Assembly: GCA_044359525.1 (NCBI GenBank)
Contig: JBIKLY010000071.1
Span: 1 to 18,618 of the forward strand
Length of the DNA stretch: 18,618 bases
Direction: 5' to 3'
From: CAJBIL01 sp044359525
GTDB taxonomy: Bacteria; Pseudomonadota; Gammaproteobacteria; Burkholderiales; Rhodocyclaceae
Shown here piece by piece: positions 7,664-16,245 of the stretch. The position numbers were made by a program, and so were the translations under genes. Every line of letters starts with the position of its first letter. Position 1 is the first letter of the stretch. A model generated the notes under the pieces. That model was not told the DNA's origin. It saw only the letters and a program-made list of their open reading frames with translations, and made no database searches.

Positions 7664-7693
7664 ATTGTGCCACAACAAATAAGTCTATTGCAA
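7664..7693 (-). promoter_or_regulatory. Candidate promoter of the winged-helix gene
   Basis: On the reverse strand TTGCAA (7693-7688) and CACAAT (7669-7664) are separated by 18 bases and would give a leader of roughly 25 bases ahead of the ATG at 7633. The match to sigma-70 consensus is moderate. It overlaps the phased GTCTA repeats. Confidence 0.4.
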
Positions 7694-8110
7694 CGTCTAA
7701 AAGCGCGTCTATTAAGACTATTTTATATCTAGTTGTTTTATAGTGTCTTTTTTTATTTAAGTTACCTCTGCCGCATCTGCCGTAGTGGTTTTTTGTGTTT
7801 TTTAATCCATCACCATATGTGCTGGCATAAAAAATGGGGCTGGCCGACAAGCGCAGTGGACTAAAGGGGTCACCCATTAGTTAGTGAGCACGGCGACGCT
7901 TTTGAAGCATGCCATTGGCTATACGCGCTTCGCGATGAATGTGTGCTTGCCAACCGCGCAGCACAACATCGAAGGCTCGGACTGCCGATTTTTATTGCTT
8001 GGGCAAACTGTCAAATAGTTTGGCTTGAATTTGCATGGAAATTCTGATCTCCGGGACGCACAACACGCTGGAGTCGAATTTTCCACATCGACACGACGAA
8101 ATGCGCCCTG
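7679..8110. other. Intergenic stretch, AT-rich then unassigned
   Basis: About 430 bases between the winged-helix gene and the NUDIX gene. Positions 7680-7830 are strongly AT-rich and hold the promoter and phased repeats. Positions 7830-8100 return to mixed composition; a start-less open frame of about 60 codons ends with a TGA near 8050 but matches nothing I recognise, so it may be a gene remnant or chance. No RNA gene, terminal repeat or terminator was found. The right edge, near 8100, is where normal high-GC coding sequence resumes. Confidence 0.5.
7683..7711. repeat. Three GTCTA half-sites at exact 12-bp spacing
   Basis: GTCTA starts at 7683, 7695 and 7707, and the last one is part of GTCTATTAAGAC (7707-7718), whose outer four bases are inverted repeats. 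The array overlaps the putative -35 of the adjacent gene, where an operator would be expected. Binding by the winged-helix protein itself is a guess. Confidence 0.55.
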
Positions 8111-8597
8111 CTAAACCAGGCCGCGCGCCGCCAGCCAGTCGCCCACCGCCGGCCCCGTACCGAAATCCCACGCCTTGAGTTTCTCTGGCGCGATCAACCG
8201 ATACTCGGCGAGTTCTTCGTTGAGACTGATCTCGCCATCGGCGACCACGTGATAAACGATCAGTACTTCATGCTTGCGGGTGAAGGGATAGACGCCGATC
8301 AGGTCGGCCGACACGGCATCGAGATCAAGCTCTTCCTTGACCTCGCGCAGCACTGCCGCAACTGGCTCTTCATCGCGCTCAAGGAAGCCGGTGATCAGGC
8401 CGAAGGCACCTGCGGCCCACGCTTGATTGCGCGCCAGAACGACGCTGCCGCGATATTCGACTAGCGCGGCGACGACCGGTGCCGGGTTGTCCCACCAGAC
8501 GAAAGCGCAGGCCTCGTTCGGGCAGGCATGGCGTGGCAGACCGCCGAACGATGGCGCCTCGCGCAGCACCAGCGGCGCGGCGCAATGCGGGCAAAAC

Positions 8598-8623
<26 letters not shown>
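8111..8623 (-). CDS. Zinc-ribbon NUDIX hydrolase
   Basis: A 170-residue protein with an N-terminal zinc ribbon (CPHC at 11-14; Cys34 and Cys39 in CPNEAC) followed by a NUDIX domain, the layout of NUDIX pyrophosphatases of the COG1051/NudC-like type, which cleave nucleoside diphosphates linked to another group. The NUDIX box spans 79-101: Gly79, Glu85, then REVKEELDL, with the catalytic REVxEE intact; the usual Gly near the end of the box is Asp100. Substrate cannot be read from sequence. ATG 8623 gives MPGLPQSYKFCPHC and overlaps the end of alaS by 26 bases; the longer open frame upstream lies entirely within alaS and is not credible. Overlap and same strand imply co-transcription and probably translational coupling with alaS. 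Confidence 0.88.
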
Positions 8624-11213
<2,590 letters not shown>

Positions 11214-11253
11214 CGTTGTCTTGCCTCTTTCGGCTGCGTCACACAAAGGCGGC

Positions 11254-11259
11254 ATTTTA
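11254..11259 (-). promoter_or_regulatory. alaS: Possible -10 box of the alaS promoter
   Basis: TAAAAT on the reverse strand about 40 bases upstream of the alaS ATG, just after the preceding terminator. No convincing -35 is present at the right spacing, so the assignment rests on position and the single hexamer. Confidence 0.3.
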
Positions 11260-11264
11260 GCAGG

Positions 11265-11304
11265 AAAAACAAAGCCCGCCGGGGCGTAGCGCCTGCGGCG
11301 GGCT
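11265..11304 (-). terminator. Intrinsic terminator of the small secreted-protein gene
   Basis: AGCCCGCC (11273-11280) pairs with GGCGGGCT (11297-11304), with a further internal stem GGCG/CGCC (11283-11286 with 11290-11293). On the reverse strand the stem is followed by TTTGTTTTT. It lies 23 bases past the stop at 11327 and isolates alaS from the genes upstream. Confidence 0.8.
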
Positions 11305-11326
11305 GTGTCCTTCGGGCGACGAGGGG

Positions 11327-11680
11327 TCAGTGACGACGTGGGCGATCGACCTTGCCATTGTGGTTCAGGTCGTGCTGACGGTCGTGCTTCTCGCTGTAGA
11401 TCCTCTTGCTCTGAACGTTCTCAGCGTGCTGCAGCCGGGCACGCTCCTTCGGCGTCACCTTGCCGTCAGCCTTGGCCTTGTCTTCCAGGTTCTGCACATG
11501 CGCCTGGCCGCGGTCCAGGCGAGCGGCTTCCCGCTGCGTCAGCGAACCGGACTCGACACCCTGATCGATGCGCCTTTCCTGGTTGGCCTGGCGCTGATCG
11601 ACACGCGGTGTGGTTTGCGCCATGACGGCCAACGGTGCGGCGAGGATGAGTGCAGCGATACTTCTGGTTAGCAGGTTCAT
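11327..11680 (-). CDS. Small secreted protein with two repeat motifs, unknown function
   Basis: A 117-residue protein with a clear signal peptide (MNLLTRSIAALILAAPLAVMA, cleavage near residue 21), so probably periplasmic. The mature part carries two related units: NQERRIDQGVESGSLTQREA, and further on a unit with ADGKVTPKERARL, followed by NVQSKRIYSEKHD. This pattern is widespread in uncharacterised proteobacterial secreted proteins; I know of no established function. The chain is very polar and probably helical, with a short basic tail. ATG 11680 is chosen because GGAG lies seven bases upstream and the signal peptide starts there; ATG 11692 overlaps that ribosome site. It lies 110 bases after ugpQ, with its own regulatory-looking region, and ends in a strong terminator. 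Confidence 0.85.
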   Translation of the reverse strand: MNLLTRSIAALILAAPLAVMAQTTPRVDQRQANQERRIDQGVESGSLTQREAARLDRGQAHVQNLEDKAKADGKVTPKERARLQHAENVQSKRIYSEKHDRQHDLNHNGKVDRPRRH

Positions 11681-11702
11681 GTTGATCTCCATTCGATGTT
11701 TG

Positions 11703-11720
11703 GCATGGGATATCCCATGC
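11703..11720. promoter_or_regulatory. Perfect 18-bp palindrome upstream of the secreted-protein gene
   Basis: GCATGGGATATCCCATGC is an exact inverted repeat, 23 bases upstream of the ATG at 11680. By position it would be in the leader or just after the promoter, so it could be an operator or a leader hairpin. There is no T tract, so it is not a terminator. Confidence 0.5.
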
Positions 11721-11761
11721 GCAAATTTAAACACAGGCCAGAAGCCGGAATTGCCGAATTT

Positions 11762-11776
11762 GTAACAAACCGTAAA
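11762..11776. promoter_or_regulatory. CpxR-like direct repeat GTAAC-N5-GTAAA
   Basis: GTAAC (11762-11766) and GTAAA (11772-11776), five bases apart, differ by one base from the CpxR box GTAAA-N5-GTAAA known from enterobacteria. The site is about 80-95 bases upstream of a gene for a small periplasmic protein. Whether this organism has a CpxR-type regulator is not visible here. Confidence 0.35.
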
Positions 11777-11790
11777 CAGGAAACGAAGAT

Positions 11791-12534
11791 TTACAGCTTG
11801 CCGGAAAGATCGATCCGGTCACTGAAAACCGCAGCCACGCCACGCTCGAAAAGCGCTTGCGCATGCCCGGGATCGTTGACCGTGAAGCACAGCAGCGGCA
11901 CGGCATTGGCACGCGCCTCGGCGAGCAGATCGTCATTCAAGGCATCTGCCGCACAATGCAAAGTGAGCGCGCGCAGCACCCGGGCCCGGGCCAGCCAGTC
12001 TGCCGGCGGGGACGTCCACAAACAGCCGATTGGCAAGAGCGGCGCAACGCGACGGGCGGCGGTCAGCGCCACCTCGGAAAAAGACGACACCAGCGGCAGC
12101 GGTGCATCGCGCCACAATTCAAGCACCTGCTGCGCCACCACTTCACCAGTCAATTGCTCAAACCCGACCGCCGGTTTGATTTCGACATTAGCCAACAGTC
12201 CGAGCTCACGACACAGTGAGGCTGCGGCAGCGAGGCTTGGCAGCGGCTCGCCGGCAAAAGCGCGATGATGGCGAAAACCCGCATCGAGACGCGCCAGATC
12301 GGCATCATGCGCTTCACACACCCGACCGACGCCGTTGGTCGTACGCTCCAACGTTTCGTCATGAATCAGCCAGGGCGAAGCATCGGCCGACAACATGACA
12401 TCAAATTCGACGGCCCGGCAGCCCATTTGTGCGGCTAGACGCAGCCCGGCCAAGGTATTCTCCGGCGCCAGCGCACCGCCGCAGCGATGCGCAAAAACAT
12501 GCGGCAACGGCCAGCCGAGCGCCGGATGTGTCAC
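11791..12534 (-). CDS. ugpQ: Glycerophosphodiester phosphodiesterase UgpQ
   Basis: A 247-residue cytosolic-type enzyme hydrolysing glycerophosphodiesters to sn-glycerol-3-phosphate and an alcohol. GDPD motifs are complete: His16-Arg17 in AHRCGG, Glu25-Asn26 in PENT, Glu43 and Asp45 in VEFDV, His58 in IHDE, and Glu118 and Lys120 in NVEIKP. Length equals that of E. coli UgpQ (247). No signal peptide is present once the correct start is used. The start is a GTG at 12534 whose GTGA overlaps the ugpB stop by four bases; this fits the family N-terminus and indicates translational coupling, whereas the longer frame lies inside ugpB. Together with ugpB it points to uptake and breakdown of glycerophosphodiesters. 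Confidence 0.93.
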   Translation of the reverse strand: MTHPALGWPLPHVFAHRCGGALAPENTLAGLRLAAQMGCRAVEFDVMLSADASPWLIHDETLERTTNGVGRVCEAHDADLARLDAGFRHHRAFAGEPLPSLAAAASLCRELGLLANVEIKPAVGFEQLTGEVVAQQVLELWRDAPLPLVSSFSEVALTAARRVAPLLPIGCLWTSPPADWLARARVLRALTLHCAADALNDDLLAEARANAVPLLCFTVNDPGHAQALFERGVAAVFSDRIDLSGKL

Positions 12535-13790
12535 AGCAGAAGCCGCGCCTTGAGCAGCGCGGGCATAACGGCATTGCCGCGCCGAACGGCCGTATCGAGC
12601 GCCTCCTTGGCCGGCTTTTTGTTCGCCCACACGGCTTCGAGTTCTTCGTCGATGATGATGCGCACCGGCTCGAACTGGGAGACGCGCAGGGCACGCAATG
12701 TTCCCTTACCCTGCAATTGGCCGTAAGCCACCTGCAGGCCGGCCAGGTCTGCCTTCAACAATTTACTGCTGGCGGCGGCGCGCGCCACCGGCGTCATCGG
12801 TAAAAAACCGCCAGCCAAGGTCAACTCGACCTGCGTTTCCGGGCCAAGCAGGAAATTTACAAAACGTGCGATCCCCTTGTACTCGGCGGGCTTCAAGCCG
12901 GCGCCAAACCACAACGAAGCACCATCCGCCAGCGTCTGCTGCGGCGTATCGCGCACATCATCGTGATACGGCAAGGGCGCAACCCCGGCCTCGAGCGTTG
13001 TGCTTTCATGCAGCGCAGCATAAATTGACGATGAGCTGGTCAGCATGCCGCACTCCCCCGCAGCAAAGCGCCGGTCGGCTTCATCACGACGACCGAAATA
13101 ACTGAAAAACTTGGCTTTGTGCCAGGTTGCCAGCATCGCAACGTGTTTGACCTGAACGAGGCCATTGAATGTGAGGTTGCCCTTGGTATCGCTGACCTCG
13201 GCATTGTTCCAGGCACTGAGGTTATCGATATGCACCCAGGCCGGCCACGAGGTGGTGAAAGGGCAACGGCTACCGGCATCAAACAGCTTGTCGGCCGCCT
13301 GCTGGACCTGCGCCCAGGTACGGGGCGGGTTTTCCGGGTCGAGGCCGGCCTTGCGAAAAGCCGCCTTGTTGTAATACAGAACAGGTGTTGATAGCGCAAC
13401 GGGCAAGGCAAACAGCTTACCTTTGGCGTCACTCAGGTCCACGCGCAATTCCGGAGACAGCTTGGCGCTATCAAAGGGTTCCTTTGCGTCACGCATGATC
13501 TCGTGCAGGGGCTTGAACTTTCCGCGATTGGCCACGAAGCGGGATTGCTCATCCCGCGTCACGAGATTGATCTGCTTCGGCGCGTCGCCTTCAACACGAT
13601 GCACCAGCTTGAGCGTAACGTCCTTCTGCTGTGTGTTGAAACGCTCGACGAATTTTTCCAGTCGCTCGGCGCGCTCCTCATCCAGCTGATGCGAAAGCTG
13701 GATATCCATGCGCGCCGGGGCCGGAGCGGCAGAAACTGAAGCGGCAAAGGCCAGAGCAAGCAAGGCGGGGATGATTTTCGTCAGACGCAT
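12531..13790 (-). CDS. ugpB: sn-Glycerol-3-phosphate-binding periplasmic protein UgpB
   Basis: A 419-residue extracellular solute-binding protein (E. coli UgpB is 438). It has a signal peptide (MRLTKIIPALLALAFAASVSA, cleavage near 21-22). Similarity to UgpB is clear along the chain: STPVLYYNKAAFRKAGLDPE (134-153), PPRTWAQ (155-161), LSAWN (191-195), a YFGRRDE (231-237) and GECGMLTSSSS stretch, GASLW (290-294), and near the end VRIIIDEELEAVWANKKP and ALDTAVRRGN. In the Ug system it delivers glycerol-3-phosphate or glycerophosphocholine to the UgpAEC importer, but no ugpA, ugpE or ugpC is in this window. ATG 13790 has AAGGA about eleven bases upstream and starts the signal peptide; a TTG at 13820 would add ten residues. 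It overlaps ugpQ by four bases. Confidence 0.92.
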   Translation of the reverse strand: MRLTKIIPALLALAFAASVSAAPAPARMDIQLSHQLDEERAERLEKFVERFNTQQKDVTLKLVHRVEGDAPKQINLVTRDEQSRFVANRGKFKPLHEIMRDAKEPFDSAKLSPELRVDLSDAKGKLFALPVALSTPVLYYNKAAFRKAGLDPENPPRTWAQVQQAADKLFDAGSRCPFTTSWPAWVHIDNLSAWNNAEVSDTKGNLTFNGLVQVKHVAMLATWHKAKFFSYFGRRDEADRRFAAGECGMLTSSSSIYAALHESTTLEAGVAPLPYHDDVRDTPQQTLADGASLWFGAGLKPAEYKGIARFVNFLLGPETQVELTLAGGFLPMTPVARAAASSKLLKADLAGLQVAYGQLQGKGTLRALRVSQFEPVRIIIDEELEAVWANKKPAKEALDTAVRRGNAVMPALLKARLLL

Positions 13791-13836
13791 AAGAGAAGGA
13801 TTCCTTGAAAAAAAGCGCAACGGGGCACAGCGCGCA

Positions 13837-13842
13837 ATTATA
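13837..13842 (-). promoter_or_regulatory. ugpB: -10 box of the ugpB promoter
   Basis: A perfect TATAAT on the reverse strand 47 bases upstream of the ATG. The -35 region at usual spacing (TGTCCG) is poor, as in promoters that need an activator; control by phosphate (PhoB) is known for ugp in E. coli, but I see no clear pho box here. Confidence 0.5.
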
Positions 13843-13886
13843 GTCCCTGGTGGAACGACCGGACATCGGCAAAAAGCGTTGCCGGC

Positions 13887-13916
13887 TTGTCAGCCAGACG
13901 GCAAAGCTGCGATAAT
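13887..13916 (+). promoter_or_regulatory. Promoter of the duplicated membrane-protein gene
   Basis: TTGTCA (13887-13892) and GATAAT (13911-13916) with an 18-base spacer, a good sigma-70-type match. Transcription would start near 13923, about 58 bases before the ATG at 13981. It is divergent from the ugpB promoter. Confidence 0.5.
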
Positions 13917-13980
13917 CCACGCAGCATGCAGCCGACCTGACGCAGCCATCCCGCCCCCGGCGGACAAGGATTTCTCGACA

Positions 13981-14709
13981 ATGAACAAATATCAGCGCCT
14001 GGTAATTACCGTTGCCGCGATCAATGCGCTGGTCATGATCCTCTTCCCCCCGTTCAACAGCCAGCCGCTGGCCAAAGGCATGCTGCCAAGTTTCGATGGC
14101 TTCTACCCCTTGCTTACCAACCTTGGCAGCAAGCAGCTGTACCGGGAGTTGCTCACCCTGCAACTGATGTTTGTCGGTGCCAACACCCTCACCGCCTGGC
14201 TGGTACTGCAAAACAAGAAACACCATGATGACATTCCGGAATTTGCCTTCATGCAGGGCATTGGCTGCTTTCTCGCAGTCAATCTGACGGTGATTTTTCT
14301 CTTTCCGCCGTTTGAGCCCTACCAGTCGCTGGTTCGTTCCACAGGCTCAACCTTTGACAGCTTTTATTTCATATTCGGCGACCGTTCGCAGCGCCCCATC
14401 TACGCCCCGCTGCTCTACCTGGAAACTGTTTTCGTCGTTATCAACACGCTGACTTTCATGCTCCTGTTCAACGCCGTCAAGCGGGGTGACGAAGCGACAC
14501 GGCGAAAAATCATACGCCTGGCCGAAGACCTGCCGGACGAAACCTTGCTCGAAATTCGCGAGGCGATCGAACACAAGATCGAGGCGCACCATGCCCATAG
14601 CCAGTCGCTTCCACCGGCCCTAGGGCGCGCTGCCGACCGCCGTCATCACACCGACCCGGATCACCCGCCCCCGGAACGGCGTAAAGGAAACAACCGCCGC
14701 ACCGGCTAA
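13981..14709 (+). CDS. Membrane protein with internal duplication, unknown function
   Basis: A 242-residue predicted inner-membrane protein with about four hydrophobic segments (near 7-22, 55-76, 92-110 and 143-165) and a polar, basic, His/Pro-rich C-terminal tail (about 166-242) that includes a short amphipathic DETLLEIREAIEHKIEA helix. The membrane part consists of two similar halves: LFPPF (21-25) then SFDGFY (37-42), LYRELLTLQ and ANTLT (67-71); and LFPPF (107-111) then TFDSFY (124-129), IYAPLLYLE and INTLT (154-158). I do not recognise a named family. ATG 13981 follows an AAGGA site about ten bases upstream; the open frame extends 91 codons further left through the ugpB promoter, which is not credible. 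No signal peptide cleavage site is evident. It is followed after 96 bases by the lipoprotein gene. Confidence 0.85.
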   Translation: MNKYQRLVITVAAINALVMILFPPFNSQPLAKGMLPSFDGFYPLLTNLGSKQLYRELLTLQLMFVGANTLTAWLVLQNKKHHDDIPEFAFMQGIGCFLAVNLTVIFLFPPFEPYQSLVRSTGSTFDSFYFIFGDRSQRPIYAPLLYLETVFVVINTLTFMLLFNAVKRGDEATRRKIIRLAEDLPDETLLEIREAIEHKIEAHHAHSQSLPPALGRAADRRHHTDPDHPPPERRKGNNRRTG

Positions 14710-14741
14710 CAAGGGGCGCGGGTTCGCCCGCCGTTTATGGT

Positions 14742-14747
14742 TAAAAT
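14742..14747 (+). promoter_or_regulatory. Possible -10 box upstream of the lipoprotein gene
   Basis: TAAAAT in the 96-base gap before the ATG at 14806; the expected -35 position reads CGGGTT, a poor match. It would give a leader of about 50 bases. Confidence 0.3.
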
Positions 14748-14805
14748 GCGTCGTATGCCAACCAGAAAAACAGGGGTCGCCGTGTTCGACAAGTCAGGAA
14801 GCCCG

Positions 14806-15210
14806 ATGCGCCAGCGCTTGATTACCGCTTCATTCCTCGTGCTGCTCTGCAACCTCACGGCTTGCGACATGATTCAGCAAAAAATGGGGGTCGAGGACCC
14901 GGCGCTCAAGGAAGCCCGCATCGAAGCCGAAGGCAAGGCAGTGGGTGGCGCCTGCCGTCATTCCGGGCGGGCCATCGAAGACTGCTATGCAATCTACAGC
15001 TGGCTGCCCAAGGCGCCGATTTTTGCCGGCTGGCGAGACATGGACGCCTACATGCGTGACAACAAGATCGAAACGACCGAACCGATGTTGCCGCCGCCGC
15101 AGTCTCCCGATAGCGCAAAGAAAAAGGCCAAGGAAGGCGCCCCGGCAGAAAGCAAAGCGAGCGCCAAGGAAAGCGCCAAGGAATCAAAATCGGCGACCAA
15201 GGAGCACTGA
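14806..15210 (+). CDS. Small conserved lipoprotein
   Basis: A 134-residue lipoprotein. The signal segment MRQRLITASFLVLLCNLTAC ends with lipobox LTAC, so Cys20 would be acylated; Asp at the +2 position would favour inner-membrane retention by the E. coli rule. The mature domain (about 20-96) has MGVEDPALKEARIEAEGKA, then GGACRHSGRAIEDCYAIY with Cys50 and Cys60, which could form a disulfide, then APIFAGWRDMDAYMRDNKIE. This resembles conserved betaproteobacterial hypothetical lipoproteins of unknown role. The tail (97-134) is Lys/Ala/Glu/Ser-rich with repeated AKES. ATG 14806 is chosen over the longer frame from 14737 because AGGAAG lies just upstream and it starts the lipoprotein signal. The DHH gene follows after 72 bases. 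Confidence 0.85.
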   Translation: MRQRLITASFLVLLCNLTACDMIQQKMGVEDPALKEARIEAEGKAVGGACRHSGRAIEDCYAIYSWLPKAPIFAGWRDMDAYMRDNKIETTEPMLPPPQSPDSAKKKAKEGAPAESKASAKESAKESKSATKEH

Positions 15211-15214
15211 ACGC

Positions 15215-15250
15215 GCGCCGGATGCGCCGCGACCAGGCCGCGTCCGGTGC
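15215..15250. terminator. GC-rich hairpin between lipoprotein and DHH genes
   Basis: GCGCCGGA (15215-15222) pairs with TCCGGTGC (15243-15250) with one G-T wobble, and the stem extends inward by about four pairs (TGCG with CGCG). No T tract follows, so it would be an attenuator, mRNA-stability or weak transcription-pausing structure rather than a classical terminator. Confidence 0.35.
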
Positions 15251-15282
15251 CGCAACCAAATCTTTGAGCAAAGGAGTCAGCA

Positions 15283-16215
15283 ATGAGCCAGGAAAAATTT
15301 CGTTTGGTCACCCGCAGCGATTTCGACGGCCTGGTCTGCGCCGTGCTGCTCAACGAACTTGATATCATCGACGACATCAAGTTCGTTCATCCAAAAGACA
15401 TGCAGGACGGAAAGATCGACATCACCAGTCGCGACATCACGACCAACCTGCCCTACGTTGCCGGTGCGAGCCTCGCTTTTGACCACCATCAATCAGAAAC
15501 CCTCCGCAACAGCGGCGACCGGAAAAACCACATCATCGACCCGGACGCGCCGTCGGCAGCCCGCGTGGTGTACGACTATTACGGTGGCAAAAAAGCGTTT
15601 CCGAAGATCACTGATGACATGATGGAAGCCGTCGACAAGGCTGACTCCGCACAATTCTCGGTTGAAGAAATCCTCTATCCGAAGGACTGGGTGCTGCTCA
15701 ACTACCTGATGGATTCGCGCACCGGCCTCGGTCGTTTCCGTGAATTCCGCGTCAGCAACTACACGCTGATGATGGATCTGATCCAGTACTGCCGGAACCA
15801 CGGTATCGAAGATATTCTGAAGCTGCCCGACGTCAAGGAACGCGTCGACATCTACTTTGAGCACGCCGGAAAAGCCAAGGAGCAGATTCTGCGCTGCACC
15901 ACGGTGCACAAGAACCTGGCCGTACTCGATCTGCGCCACGAAGAAACCATCTGGGCGACCAACCGTTTCATGATTTACGCGCTGTTCCCGGAAACCAACA
16001 TTTCGATTCACATATTGTGGGGCGTACAGAAACAGAACACCGTATTTGCTACCGGCAAGTCGATTCTCGACCGCACGAGCAAAACCTCGATCGGCGAGCT
16101 GATGCTGGCCTACGGGGGTGGCGGACACCACGCCGCCGGCACCTGCCAGGTCGACAACAGTGAAGCCGAAGAAACCCTGCAACATCTGATCGAACAGATC
16201 ACCTCCGACGGCTGA
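15283..16215 (+). CDS. DHH/DHHA1-family phosphoesterase
   Basis: A 310-residue cytosolic protein of the DHH phosphoesterase superfamily, which includes exopolyphosphatases, oligoribonucleases (NrnA) and cyclic dinucleotide phosphodiesterases. Metal-binding motifs seen: SDFDG with Asp13 and Asp15, the DHH triplet at 67-69 followed by QSE, and an Asp118/Asp121 pair in DKADS. The C-terminal DHHA1 motif is GGGGHHAAGTCQ (278-289). There is no signal peptide and no CBS or PAS domain, so it is a stand-alone enzyme; length suits NrnA-like proteins. Activity on nanoRNA, pAp or related phosphodiesters is a family-level inference; the substrate cannot be fixed from sequence. ATG 15283 is preceded by a near-perfect AAAGGAG site at suitable spacing. 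Confidence 0.9.
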   Translation: MSQEKFRLVTRSDFDGLVCAVLLNELDIIDDIKFVHPKDMQDGKIDITSRDITTNLPYVAGASLAFDHHQSETLRNSGDRKNHIIDPDAPSAARVVYDYYGGKKAFPKITDDMMEAVDKADSAQFSVEEILYPKDWVLLNYLMDSRTGLGRFREFRVSNYTLMMDLIQYCRNHGIEDILKLPDVKERVDIYFEHAGKAKEQILRCTTVHKNLAVLDLRHEETIWATNRFMIYALFPETNISIHILWGVQKQNTVFATGKSILDRTSKTSIGELMLAYGGGGHHAAGTCQVDNSEAEETLQHLIEQITSDG

Positions 16216-16245
16216 ACCACCTGCCTTGGAAAAGGCCAGTCCGGT

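Noticed and set aside
7655..7672. Sigma-54-like TGGCAC upstream of the winged-helix gene (reverse strand)
   Set aside because: The required downstream TTGC element is missing at the right spacing.
7650..7877. 75-codon reverse-strand frame upstream of the winged-helix gene
   Set aside because: It covers the AT-rich promoter region, has no ribosome site and no recognisable motif.
8040..8110. Possible attachment site or tRNA end at the right border of the low-GC stretch
   Set aside because: No tRNA-like fold and no matching direct repeat at the left border could be found by eye.
13708..13980. Upstream extension of the duplicated membrane protein by 91 codons
   Set aside because: It overlaps the ugpB 5' end and both divergent promoters; ATG 13981 has a ribosome site and begins the hydrophobic domain.
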